From Sulfurimonadaceae bacterium (GTDB lineage: Bacteria; Campylobacterota; Campylobacteria; Campylobacterales; Sulfurimonadaceae), in contig JAPHSI010000121.1 in assembly GCA_026193155.1 (NCBI GenBank), positions 1-9,032 on the forward strand: a stretch of DNA of 9,032 nt, in the 5' to 3' direction. Numbering within the stretch: position 1 is the first letter of the stretch; each line of letters opens with the position of its first letter. Shown here one piece after another: positions 1 to 7,542 of the stretch. Below the pieces are notes generated by a model that saw nothing but the letters and a program-made list of their open reading frames with translations, had not been told where the DNA came from and did no database searches. The position numbers and the translations under genes were made by a program.

Positions 1-1158
1 GGTATGTCTCAAGATACAGGTATGACAACTCAATCAGGTATAAAGATAGAAAGCAACGATGAAGTTATATTTTGGCATCAACTTGACTTAGAACTTCAAC
101 AAGTCCTTAACCGTCCTGAAGATAAATATGAAGCTTCTTCCCCTATTATAAACAAAAATGCAGGGCTAATAACTGTTACGGCTACCGTAAAACAAATGAA
201 AAGATTAAAAGATTATCTAAAAAAACTTCAGGAAAAAGTTCAACTTCAAGTTCTTATAGATGTACAACTTTTATCAGTTACAATGAATGAAGGTAAGACT
301 ACAGGTGTCGATTGGTCTCAACTTTATAAACTTCAAAATATAGATATAAAACTTGACAATCTACAGTATAAAAACGTAACAGAGTTTGAAGATGGAACAA
401 TTACTGAGGGTGCTTATAACCTTGGAAAAGATATTGCAAGTTTAGTTAGTATAAAAGCTGAGGGTAGCTTAAAAGAAGTAATAAAATTTTTACAAACTCA
501 AGGTGATGTTAACTCGATTTCAAACCCTAAAGTATTAACCTTAAATAATCAACCGGCACTTATAACGGCAGGAACAGAATATTTTTATAAAGTAAAATCA
601 TCTACAAACCAGCAAGGTACAGGTGGTGGTGTAGCTGCTACAACTCAAAACGAAGCAATCCAGTCTGTATTTGCAGGTGTTCTATTAAATATTACACCTG
701 AAATATCTGATGATGATACCATTACATTAAAAATAAACCCATCACTATCAGAAACAACTGATGATTTATCTCAAGGAAGTTCAGAAGATAGAATCATGCC
801 ACCAGACTTAAGTAGACGTCAGTTATCTTCAGTTGTCACAGTTAAAAATGGAAATAGAATCATTTTAGGTGGTCTTATAAATACTAAAAATATTCAAGAT
901 TCCAATAAAGTCCCTATTTTAGGTGATATTCCAGGTTTATCCTATCTCTTTAGATATGAATCAAACACGAAACAGGTTCAAGAACTTGTTATAGTTATTG
1001 AAACACATATTATAGAAAAATCAAGTAATGACCTATCTTTGTCTGATTTAGGATATACAGGTATATCTGAAGATTTTATGAAAACTAGGAAAAATTCAAT
1101 ATCTAAGGATTTAGAAAAGACTTCTAAATCTTCAGAAAAAGAAAAAAATGAAATCTAG
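1..1158 (+). CDS. mshL: MshL/CtsD-type outer-membrane secretin, 5' truncated by window
   Basis: This is the C-terminal part of a secretin, the outer-membrane ring through which a type IV pilus or type II secretion pseudopilus passes. Numbering from the first visible Met (base 4), residues about 20-110 look like the periplasmic N-domain region (DVQLLSVTMNEGKTTGVDW at 86-104). Residues about 145-337 form the secretin domain: SNPKVLTLNNQPALITAG at 173-190, RRQLSSVVTVKNGNRIILGG at 271-290 and the signature VPILGDIPGLSYLFR at 303-317. The frame is open through base 1 and no ribosome site precedes the Met at base 4, so the real start lies outside the window. MSHA-type secretins are usually over 500 aa. 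After the barrel, about 45 residues form a Ser/Lys/Glu-rich tail. The stop overlaps the next gene by 11 bp. The MshL assignment rests on these motifs plus gene order; CtsD is the equivalent name in the C. jejuni DNA-uptake system. Confidence 0.93.
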   Translation, partial: GMSQDTGMTTQSGIKIESNDEVIFWHQLDLELQQVLNRPEDKYEASSPIINKNAGLITVTATVKQMKRLKDYLKKLQEKVQLQVLIDVQLLSVTMNEGKTTGVDWSQLYKLQNIDIKLDNLQYKNVTEFEDGTITEGAYNLGKDIASLVSIKAEGSLKEVIKFLQTQGDVNSISNPKVLTLNNQPALITAGTEYFYKVKSSTNQQGTGGGVAATTQNEAIQSVFAGVLLNITPEISDDDTITLKINPSLSETTDDLSQGSSEDRIMPPDLSRRQLSSVVTVKNGNRIILGGLINTKNIQDSNKVPILGDIPGLSYLFRYESNTKQVQELVIVIETHIIEKSSNDLSLSDLGYTGISEDFMKTRKNSISKDLEKTSKSSEKEKNEI

Positions 1159-1957
1159 TATTTATACTAACTCTAAAAATGTTTTTATAGACGCTGTTAA
1201 TCCTAAGGATTATGTTCAGCTAGACCGTGTATCCACAATTTATCAGTCTCTAAAAAACTCGGTAAAAAAACCTCTTAAAATGATTTTACTTTATGGTAAG
1301 CCAGGTACCGGTAAAAGTATGTTCTTATCAAAGCTACATCAAGATTTATCTAAAAACCAAGAGATTCACTACTATATGACACCTATCCTAGATGAAAGTG
1401 AATTTTATAGAGTATTAGCTCATGATTTATATGGTTTTAATGAAAAAAAAGAGCTTAACTTTACGCAAATTATGAAAATTATTCAGAAAAAAGAATCAGA
1501 TGAAATTCCTTTAATACTACTTGATGAAGCACAGCTATATTCTGATGCACTTATGGAAAAAATCAGACTTTTATCCGATACTAGAAAACTTAAGTTTGTA
1601 ATAGCACTGCACAAAACTCAAACTGAAGACTTAATAGCAAAAGAGCATTTTCAAACGAGGATTTGGGAATCTATAGAACTTAAAAATGCTTCTATAGCCG
1701 AATTAAAAATTTATATACAAAAAAAGCTTATGAAATCAAATTGTTTTGACAGTGCTAATATGTTTTCAAACAAATCAATAAAATTAATTTATAAATTAAC
1801 GAACGGAAACTATAGAGATACTAATAAAGTACTTTATTCAGTTTTTGAAATTTATGAACATTATTACAACCAGGATATGTCAAAAATAAATCTGGATAAG
1901 ATTTCAAATAAAATCATTGAAATGGCAGCAATTCATACAGGATTAATAGATGCATAA
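1148..1957 (+). CDS. mshM: MshM/CtsP (ExeA-like) AAA ATPase
   Basis: This is a 269-aa P-loop ATPase of the ExeA/MshM group, cytoplasmic proteins that accompany secretins and are thought to help assembly or energise the machine at the inner membrane. Walker A is GKPGTGKS at residues 50-57 and Walker B is LILLDEAQ at 122-129. FQTRIWESIEL at about 168-178 fits the arginine-finger region, with R171 as the candidate. The C-terminus is a helical lid-like region with NGNYRDTNKVL, as in this family. It lacks the peptidoglycan-binding extension of Aeromonas ExeA, as MshM does. The start at 1148 lies inside the secretin gene (11-bp overlap) behind a weak purine-rich AGAAAAAG stretch. The next in-frame Met (residue 45) would fall just before Walker A, so 1148 is preferred. 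Its position matches CtsP of C. jejuni, which is known to be needed for natural transformation. Confidence 0.88.
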   Translation: MKSSIYTNSKNVFIDAVNPKDYVQLDRVSTIYQSLKNSVKKPLKMILLYGKPGTGKSMFLSKLHQDLSKNQEIHYYMTPILDESEFYRVLAHDLYGFNEKKELNFTQIMKIIQKKESDEIPLILLDEAQLYSDALMEKIRLLSDTRKLKFVIALHKTQTEDLIAKEHFQTRIWESIELKNASIAELKIYIQKKLMKSNCFDSANMFSNKSIKLIYKLTNGNYRDTNKVLYSVFEIYEHYYNQDMSKINLDKISNKIIEMAAIHTGLIDA

Positions 1958-2720
1958 TATACATGAACTTGAACAAAGATGGTTCAAATATAAAGTCAAA
2001 CTTCTTTTACCTTATATTATTGTTATTACATTTTCTATTATATTAGTAATTACACTAATATTTATAACTGATTCTCAATATAAATACAATAGTATAAACT
2101 CCAATGATCAAGATAAAATTATAAATAAACCTATCGCAGATGTCGAACCCAAAAAAGAGATAAAACAAACTATTGTAAAAAAGTCTGAAGAAAAAATAAT
2201 TGTCAATGAAAAAGATACTCAAGCAGCAAAACTAACTTTATCTCCATCTTTAGACTTTATGAAAAAACTCAAAACAGATTCTGTAAATTCTTACGATAAT
2301 ACTGATGTTTATGTTTCTGAGAAGTTTATTGAAGAGAAGCCTAAAACAACTAAAGTTATAAAAAATATCAAACCTAAAAAAGTAACCTCTAAAAAAATAA
2401 ATATATCTACAAGAGAAACCCAAAATGATATTCAACAAGTGATAAAAAGATTCAAAAAAAACAATAATCCAGCTTTAAGCTTATTTGTTGCGAAAAAATA
2501 TTATAAACTCGGTGATTATGAAAAAGCTTACAATTTTGCACTAATAACTAATGAAATAAATAATGAGATTGAGCAAAGTTGGATTATATTTGCCAAATCA
2601 TTAGTTAAATTAAAGAAGAAAGATTTAGCAATTAGAACTTTAACTAAGTATATTAGACATTCTCATTCCGGTAATGCTAAAGTATTATTAGATGATATAA
2701 AATCAGGAAAGTTTAAATGA
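1950..2720 (+). CDS. Bitopic inner-membrane TPR protein at MshN/CtsX position
   Basis: This 256-aa protein has one membrane segment at about residues 17-39 (VKLLLPYIIVITFSIILVIT), which follows a short charged N-terminus. A Lys/Glu-rich linker of about 120 residues comes next, with low-complexity stretches such as KVIKNIKPKKVTSKKI. A helical C-terminal domain at about 160-250 resembles tetratricopeptide repeats (SLFVAKKYYKLGDYEKAYNFA, SWIIFAKSLVKLKKKDLAIRTL). This layout fits a protein anchored in the inner membrane with its TPR domain in the periplasm. Its place between the AAA ATPase and the assembly ATPase is that of MshN in Vibrio and CtsX in C. jejuni; CtsX is a membrane partner of CtsP. 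The assignment rests on architecture and synteny, not on a recognised sequence signature. The start overlaps mshM by 8 bp and has an AGGA site at 1939-1942, 7 nt upstream. Confidence 0.75.
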   Translation: MHNIHELEQRWFKYKVKLLLPYIIVITFSIILVITLIFITDSQYKYNSINSNDQDKIINKPIADVEPKKEIKQTIVKKSEEKIIVNEKDTQAAKLTLSPSLDFMKKLKTDSVNSYDNTDVYVSEKFIEEKPKTTKVIKNIKPKKVTSKKINISTRETQNDIQQVIKRFKKNNNPALSLFVAKKYYKLGDYEKAYNFALITNEINNEIEQSWIIFAKSLVKLKKKDLAIRTLTKYIRHSHSGNAKVLLDDIKSGKFK

Positions 2721-3259
2721 AAATATTTTTATTAATTTTACTATCAATTTCAATATATGCAGATGTTAAAGAAGATATGTTTAACCTTTATCAGAATGAA
2801 AAATATGATCAATCATGTAGTTTAGGTCACAAATGGCTAGATAAAAATATTAAAGATGAAGAATTTATATCTTTATATGCATTTTCTTGTTTAAAATCAG
2901 ACTATATTGATAGGTTATCGATACCTATATCTCTTTTAAAATTTTCACGTGAGTCAAGATCAAATTCTGCTTATTTTTCTGTTATTTTAATGCAAAAAAA
3001 ACTTTTATACCATTCTCTGATTGATGGATATGATTTGTCAAAACTAGAACTTCCAACTACAGATTATATACTATCAAAAGTGTTTGATTTATATACTAAA
3101 CTTGGAAAACATGAAGCTAGAAATGTTTATATTTTTAATGATGAAAAGAATCCAAGAGTCTCATATAAACTGTACGTTGTACAAGATGAAACACTCAGTA
3201 AAATGGTTATAGAAGAGTATTTTGATACAATATCTATACAACGTCATGTATATTGGTAA
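2717..3259 (+). CDS. Secreted helical protein of unknown function in pilus operon
   Basis: I do not recognise this 180-aa protein. It begins with a short signal peptide (MKIFLLILLSISIYA), with likely cleavage after Ala15 before DVKED, so it is probably periplasmic. There is no lipobox cysteine at the cleavage point. The mature part has exactly two cysteines, C34 and C58, which could form a disulfide. Residues 17-100 look helical and faintly TPR-like (FNLYQNEKYDQSCSLGHKWLD, then EFISLYAFSCLKS). The C-terminal third has more beta-prone sequence and ends in HVYW. The start codon overlaps the previous stop as ATGA (2717-2720), and AGGA at 2705-2708 gives an 8-nt spacing, so translation is coupled. 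The next gene starts 11 bp downstream. Its position inside the cluster suggests an accessory role in the secretin/pilus machine, such as a partner of the preceding TPR protein; that is inference. Confidence 0.8.
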   Translation: MKIFLLILLSISIYADVKEDMFNLYQNEKYDQSCSLGHKWLDKNIKDEEFISLYAFSCLKSDYIDRLSIPISLLKFSRESRSNSAYFSVILMQKKLLYHSLIDGYDLSKLELPTTDYILSKVFDLYTKLGKHEARNVYIFNDEKNPRVSYKLYVVQDETLSKMVIEEYFDTISIQRHVYW

Positions 3260-3260
3260 C

Positions 3261-3264
3261 GAGG
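3261..3264 (+). promoter_or_regulatory. Ribosome binding site of mshE
   Basis: GAGG lies 6 nt before the ATG at 3271, in the only real spacer (11 bp) between genes of the pilus operon. It fixes the start of the assembly ATPase. Confidence 0.7.
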
Positions 3265-3270
3265 TATTAG

Positions 3271-5004
3271 ATGGATAGAATAACAAAAGACCTACTTGAT
3301 AGTGGTCTTATCATGAAAGGACAAGTTGATAGATTAAAAGCCAATGGTGTTATTTCAACACTTGTATTAAAACATATTACACAGTCCGGTTTTATGACTA
3401 TGGATAGACTTGTTCGATATATTGTCGATAAAATCAGAAAAGGTACATATGATTTATCTATAATCGATGAATATGACTATATTAGAGAAGATATAGTTTT
3501 AAAAAAATTATCTGAAGGTTTAAATCTTGAGTTTATAGATTTAGATAATATAGATGTTGATCATGATTTGACAAATAAGATTCCACTCCATCAATTACAA
3601 AAATATCATGCCTTACCAATTTATGCAGATGAATTAAATGTATATATTGCTATTAATGACCCCCTTGATATTGAAGCTAAAGAATCCCTGCAAAGACTTT
3701 TTCCAAGAAAACCAATTAAACTAAAAGTAGCTGTTAATAAACAGATACAAAATAATCTATTTAAAGTTGAATTAAAAGATAAAGAAAAAGTTTTAGTTAA
3801 AAAAGTAAGAGATGAATTAAACTCGATAAGTTCTATTGAGGAACAACAAGAAGCTTCTTCTATTTTACTATTAATAGATGTAATTCTTAATGCATGTATT
3901 AAAGCTCGAGCAAGTGATATACACATAGAACCAAGTGAGCGTAACTGTTCTGTACGCGGTCGTATAGATGGAAAACTATCTGAGATTTTTATTTTTCCAA
4001 AAGATATATTTGCACCTTTAACTTCACGCTTAAAGCTTTTAGCCAACCTAGACATTGCAGAAAAAAGAAAACCTCAAGATGGTCGTTTTTCAACTGAAGT
4101 AGGAAATTTAGAATATGATTTTCGTATATCTACACTTCCAACCCTTTATGGTGAATCAATCGTTATGCGTGTACTTGATAAACAAAAAGCACTTGTTAAA
4201 CTTGAAGAAGCCGGTATGGACTCTGCAAGTTACCAAAAACTGCTCAAAGGTTTAGCTGCTCCATATGGCATTATTTTAGTAACAGGACCTACCGGAAGTG
4301 GTAAGACAACAACCCTTTACGGTGCGTTAAATGAACTTAAAGATCCAGCAGATAAAGTTATTACGGTAGAAGATCCTGTTGAGTATAGAATGAACCTTAT
4401 TCAACAAGTTCAAGTAAACCCAAAAGTTGGTCTTGGTTTTTCAGATGCCTTGCGTTCAATCCTACGTCAAGACCCAGATAAGATTATGATAGGGGAGATT
4501 CGTGACCAAGAGACACTTGAGATTGCTATTAAAGCTGCTTTAACAGGTCATTTGGTTATATCAACACTTCATACAAATGACTCAATATCCGCAATTCCTC
4601 GTATGGCTGATATGGGGATAGAGCATTATCTAATATCAGGTGCATTAGTTGCAATTCAAGCACAAAGATTAGTTAGAAAAATATGTACTAATTGCAAAGT
4701 AGAAGAAGAAATTTCTGCTTCAACACTAGAAGAATTACATGAACATATTCCAGAAAATGCAAAATTTTATACCGGTACAGGTTGTAAAGAATGTAACGGA
4801 ACAGGATATGCCGGACGTGAGATGATTTGTGAAGTTTTAAATATAAGTGAGGATTTATCTTCGCTTATTGCGAAAGGTGCTTCAAAAGATGAAATGACAA
4901 GACAAGCTGAAGATGATGGTTTTGTAGATATTTTTCAAAATGGAATTCAAAAAGCTCTTGATGGTGTAACAAGCCTTGGAGAAGTACTAAGGGTAGCTAA
5001 GTAA
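3271..5004 (+). CDS. mshE: MshE/GspE/PilB-type pilus assembly ATPase
   Basis: This is a 577-aa cytoplasmic hexameric ATPase that powers pilus or pseudopilus extension. Residues 1-160 form an N-terminal MshEN/T2SSE_N-like region, followed by a linker and the PilB core. Core motifs are intact: ASDIHIEPSE at 214-223, Walker A GPTGSGKTT at 339-347 (K345), the Asp box ITVEDPVEY at 364-372, Walker B IMIGEIRD at 405-412 and the His box LTGHLVISTLHTN at 424-436. A tetracysteine zinc site is present at C472/C475 and C505/C508. The length is normal for MshE. The N-terminus starts DRITKDLLDSGLI, which resembles the c-di-GMP-binding MshEN repeat, but the RLG triplet reads RIT and the second repeat is not clear, so nucleotide sensing may be lost. 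The intact extension-type core and the neighbours argue against a PilT retraction ATPase. C. jejuni CtsE is the cts counterpart. Confidence 0.95.
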   Translation: MDRITKDLLDSGLIMKGQVDRLKANGVISTLVLKHITQSGFMTMDRLVRYIVDKIRKGTYDLSIIDEYDYIREDIVLKKLSEGLNLEFIDLDNIDVDHDLTNKIPLHQLQKYHALPIYADELNVYIAINDPLDIEAKESLQRLFPRKPIKLKVAVNKQIQNNLFKVELKDKEKVLVKKVRDELNSISSIEEQQEASSILLLIDVILNACIKARASDIHIEPSERNCSVRGRIDGKLSEIFIFPKDIFAPLTSRLKLLANLDIAEKRKPQDGRFSTEVGNLEYDFRISTLPTLYGESIVMRVLDKQKALVKLEEAGMDSASYQKLLKGLAAPYGIILVTGPTGSGKTTTLYGALNELKDPADKVITVEDPVEYRMNLIQQVQVNPKVGLGFSDALRSILRQDPDKIMIGEIRDQETLEIAIKAALTGHLVISTLHTNDSISAIPRMADMGIEHYLISGALVAIQAQRLVRKICTNCKVEEEISASTLEELHEHIPENAKFYTGTGCKECNGTGYAGREMICEVLNISEDLSSLIAKGASKDEMTRQAEDDGFVDIFQNGIQKALDGVTSLGEVLRVAK

Positions 5005-6248
5005 TGGAGTATTTTCAAGCTACAATACTAACTAAAGGTAAAAAACAATTATTTGGCTTTTATGCAAAAGATAGAAAAGAAGCAACTGATATAGCTAAAA
5101 TAAAATACTCAGGTCTTTTAATAAAAGTTGAAGAAGCAACTGAACCTTTAGAATTAAAATTTAAACGCCTTAAAAATGAACTCCTTCAAAATGTTAAAAA
5201 ACGTAAAATAAAACCGGATGCGCTAATAGCTGCAATAAGACAAATGGCTGTTATGACAAATGCAGGAATATCTATACATGATTCAATCAGTGAAGTGGCT
5301 GCTTCTACCGCGGATAATAATCTTGCATATGTATTAGATAAATTAGCTGATGATATAAATGCAGGTAATTCTTTATCCAAAGCTATGGAAAACTTCAGAT
5401 ATGAACTTGGGAACCTTACAATAGCCATGGTTAAGCTTGGTGAAAAAACAGGTAATTTAGATGACGCACTTAATTCTTTAGCTGATATGTTAGAAGAGAT
5501 TAGAGCAAATGTTGTAAAGTTTAAAAAAGCAATGGCATATCCAAGAAATGTAATGATAGCTATGGCTGTAGCATTTACGGTACTTATATCATATGTAGTA
5601 CCTCAATTTAAAGCTATATTTGAGGAGTTAAATGCTGAACTTCCGTTACCGACACAAATACTCTTAACACTAGAGAATCTATTTAATAATTATGGACTAT
5701 ATGTCCTTGCTGTACTTATAATTGCTTTTGCAACACTTAATTATCTTATAAATAATTATAAAGATATAAGATATGGATGGCATGAACTTTTATTAAAAAC
5801 CTATCTTATAAAAAATATTATTAAATACGCTACATTAAATAGATTTACACTTGTTTTTTCTGAACTTGTTCGTGCAGGTATTCCAATCGCTGAAGCACTT
5901 GACACTTCTATTGATATGATTGACAACCTACCCTTAAAATCAAGACTTAAACAAGTAAGAATATCTGTAGAAAAAGGTGCAATGCTCAATGATGGATTAC
6001 GTGAGACAAAGCTTTTTGAAAGTATGATTATTCAGATGGTAAAGGCTGGTGAAGATGGTGGTGCCTTAGATAAAATGATGGAGAAAGTAGCAGATTATTA
6101 TAAAATGCGTTTTGACGCAATTATTGATGGTCTATCATCTGCAATTGAGCCCATTATGCTTTTATTGATTGCCAGTATGGTTATATTACTAGCACTTGGC
6201 ATTTTCATGCCTATGTGGGATATGGGAAGTGCTGTGCAGGGTAGATAG
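5004..6248 (+). CDS. mshG: MshG/GspF/PilC-type inner-membrane platform protein
   Basis: This 414-aa protein is the polytopic inner-membrane platform that couples the assembly ATPase to pilin polymerisation. It contains two T2SSF repeats, at about residues 75-200 (AAIRQMAVMTNAGISIHDSI, and ELGNLTIAMVKLGEKTGNL) and about 280-402 (RFTLVFSELVRAGIPIAEAL, and ESMIIQMVKAGEDGGALDKM). Membrane segments lie at about 181-201, 231-250 and 381-403, the usual three. The length is typical of the family. The ATG overlaps the mshE stop by 1 base (TAATG, 5002-5006), with AAGGG at 4989-4993 as a possible ribosome site at 10-nt spacing. The partner is the product of the preceding gene; CtsF is the equivalent in C. 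jejuni. This is the last gene of the operon in the window: its stop codon sits in the 5' arm of a terminator hairpin, so later msh genes and pilins must lie elsewhere. Confidence 0.95.
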   Translation: MEYFQATILTKGKKQLFGFYAKDRKEATDIAKIKYSGLLIKVEEATEPLELKFKRLKNELLQNVKKRKIKPDALIAAIRQMAVMTNAGISIHDSISEVAASTADNNLAYVLDKLADDINAGNSLSKAMENFRYELGNLTIAMVKLGEKTGNLDDALNSLADMLEEIRANVVKFKKAMAYPRNVMIAMAVAFTVLISYVVPQFKAIFEELNAELPLPTQILLTLENLFNNYGLYVLAVLIIAFATLNYLINNYKDIRYGWHELLLKTYLIKNIIKYATLNRFTLVFSELVRAGIPIAEALDTSIDMIDNLPLKSRLKQVRISVEKGAMLNDGLRETKLFESMIIQMVKAGEDGGALDKMMEKVADYYKMRFDAIIDGLSSAIEPIMLLLIASMVILLALGIFMPMWDMGSAVQGR

Positions 6249-6281
6249 AACTAAATAGATATTAGTCTATCTGCTTTTTTT
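6241..6281 (+). terminator. Intrinsic terminator of the pilus operon
   Basis: A stem pairs 6241-6248 (GTAGATAG) with 6267-6274 (CTATCTGC) with one G-U pair, then a bulged A6249, then 6250-6254 (ACTAA) with 6262-6266 (TTAGT), closing a 7-nt loop. Seven T's follow at 6275-6281, so it works for the + strand only. The mshG stop codon (6246-6248) is in the outer stem, and the stop of the convergent YigZ-family gene (6251-6253) is in the inner stem. On the - strand no T-run follows the hairpin. Confidence 0.85.
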
Positions 6282-6820
6282 ATAAAATTTTCTAAATTTT
6301 CTTTAGTTGATTTTATTTTATATTCTGCATCTGTTGCAAAAATTTTATCTACTATATCAATATCACATTCCATACACAGATGTTCTACCTTTCCTATATT
6401 ACTATACGAAAAACTAATCTCTTTTACTATCTCTTCTTTATATTCTAAAAGATCTGCTTTATTAAGCACAAGATTTACCGCATCACTATATGCTCTGACT
6501 AATCCACCTGTTCCGAGTTTTGTACCGCCAAAATATCTAACTATTATCACTCCGCTATTTATTATTTTTGCACCTTGAAGTACCATAAGTGATGGTTTCC
6601 CAGATGTTCCTTTTGGCTCACCGTCATCACTTGATGCTTCTATAATTTGACTGTACTCATTTAAGTGACGAGATGCGGTTACAAAATGTCTAGCTTTTGG
6701 ATGTTCTTCTTTAAGAATAGCCAGAGTTTTTTCAAACTCTGCATATGGGGTAAGATAGGCGATAAATTTAGACTGCTTTACTTCTAATGTATTTGTATAT
6801 ACTTTGTTTATAAAATGCAT
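6251..6820 (-). CDS. yigZ: YigZ/IMPACT (UPF0029) family protein
   Basis: This 189-aa protein belongs to the IMPACT/YigZ family, with the UPF0029 domain at about residues 1-120 and a smaller ferredoxin-like C-terminal domain. Diagnostic sequence is SSDDGEPKGTSGKP at 63-76 followed by VIIVRYFGGTKLGTGGLVRA at 91-110. E. coli YigZ is about 204 aa, so the gene looks complete. In eukaryotes IMPACT regulates Gcn2 and translation; the bacterial role is poorly defined, and a link to nucleic acid or ribosome function is only presumed. Its ATG directly abuts the yebC stop (TAGATG across 6818-6823) with no visible ribosome site, so translation probably depends on ribosomes arriving from yebC. The 3' end faces mshG with a 2-bp gap, and its stop codon lies within the mshG terminator stem. 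No separate terminator for this gene is visible. Confidence 0.92.
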   Translation of the reverse strand: MHFINKVYTNTLEVKQSKFIAYLTPYAEFEKTLAILKEEHPKARHFVTASRHLNEYSQIIEASSDDGEPKGTSGKPSLMVLQGAKIINSGVIIVRYFGGTKLGTGGLVRAYSDAVNLVLNKADLLEYKEEIVKEISFSYSNIGKVEHLCMECDIDIVDKIFATDAEYKIKSTKENLENFIKKADRLISI

Positions 6821-7531
6821 CTAAGATAGGTTAGTAAATACCTTTTGGACATCTTCATCATCTTCAAGACGCTCTAAAATCTTGTCTATATCAGCTTGTT
6901 GTTCATCTGAAATATTTACAGGTGAGTTTGCCATCCTCTCTAGGGTAGCTTTTTTAATTTCAATTCCCATACCTTCAAGTGCTTCATTTAATGTTCCAAA
7001 ACTTGTATAATCAGCTGTAACCAGTGCTTCAGAACCTTCAACTTCAATTTCTTCAAGACCAGCATCAATTAGTTCTAACTCTAACTCTTCAGCATCCATA
7101 CCATCTTTTAAATCAAATTCGAAAAGTGCTTTTCTATCAAACATAAATTCTAAAGAGCCGTTAGTTAACATCTCTCCACCGTTTTTATTAAGTATACTCT
7201 TTACATTAGCTACAGTACGTGTATTATTATCAGTAGCACATTCAATAAATAAAAGTACACCATGTGGAGCTTTACCCTCAAAATTAACTTCTAGCATATC
7301 TGCAGTATTTTTCTCAGTAGCTCTTTTAATGGCAGCATCAATATTATCTTTTGGCATATTTTCAGCTTTAGCATTTAGGATAGCTGTACGAAGTTTAGGA
7401 TTCATATCAGGATCCCCACCACCCTCTTTTGCTGCCATAGTAATAATTTTACCTAACTTAGGAAACAGTTTTGACATTGCCCCCCATCTTTTTAACTTTG
7501 ATGCTTTTCTGTACTCAAACGCTCTACCCAT
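6821..7531 (-). CDS. yebC: YebC/PmpR/TACO1-family protein
   Basis: This 236-aa protein is of the YebC family. The N-terminal domain is highly conserved: MGRAFEYRKASKLKRWGAMS, then FPKLGKIITMAAKEGGGDPD at 23-42 and LRTAILNAKAENMPKDNIDA at 47-66. This is followed by the family's domains 2 and 3, including HGVLLFIECATDNNTRTVANV and the C-terminal EVEGSEALVTADYTSFGTL. The length is normal. YebC proteins were first described as DNA-binding transcription regulators (PmpR in Pseudomonas); their mitochondrial relative TACO1 is a translation activator, so a ribosome-linked role is also possible and cannot be decided here. The start at 7531 is backed by a strong AGGAG site (7542-7538) with 6-nt spacing. 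That site begins within the stop codon of the upstream 119-aa gene (TAGGAG), so the two genes are cotranscribed and probably coupled. Confidence 0.95.
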   Translation of the reverse strand: MGRAFEYRKASKLKRWGAMSKLFPKLGKIITMAAKEGGGDPDMNPKLRTAILNAKAENMPKDNIDAAIKRATEKNTADMLEVNFEGKAPHGVLLFIECATDNNTRTVANVKSILNKNGGEMLTNGSLEFMFDRKALFEFDLKDGMDAEELELELIDAGLEEIEVEGSEALVTADYTSFGTLNEALEGMGIEIKKATLERMANSPVNISDEQQADIDKILERLEDDEDVQKVFTNLS

Positions 7532-7537
7532 AAATAT

Positions 7538-7542
7538 CTCCT
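7538..7542 (-). promoter_or_regulatory. Ribosome binding site of yebC, overlapping upstream stop codon
   Basis: AGGAG on the - strand, 6 nt before the yebC ATG. Its first two bases are the last two of the TAG stop (7543-7541) of the preceding gene, so terminating ribosomes would sit on the yebC initiation site. Confidence 0.75.

Noticed and set aside
4..6. ATG at base 4 as the true start of the secretin
   Set aside because: The frame is open through base 1, no ribosome site can be seen, and the visible protein lacks the signal peptide and the early N-domains expected of a complete secretin.
1443..3001. A8 homopolymer tracts in three consecutive pilus genes (1443-1450, 2454-2461, 2994-3001), considered as phase-variation sites
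   Set aside because: Runs of eight A are expected in such AT-rich DNA, all three genes are in frame, and phase-variable tracts in this lineage are usually longer and G/C-based.
3621..4055. 144-aa open frame on the - strand inside mshE
   Set aside because: It lies antisense to the well-conserved ATPase, has unlikely composition (Ser/Leu rich) and no ribosome site; it is a shadow of the mshE coding frame.
5186..5428. Short - strand frames inside mshG (also 5801-5989) and elsewhere (2250-2438, 8008-8190)
   Set aside because: All are antisense to convincing genes and show no start signals or recognisable domains.
6241..6281. The hairpin as a bidirectional terminator
   Set aside because: There is no T-run after the hairpin when read on the - strand, so only + strand termination is supported.
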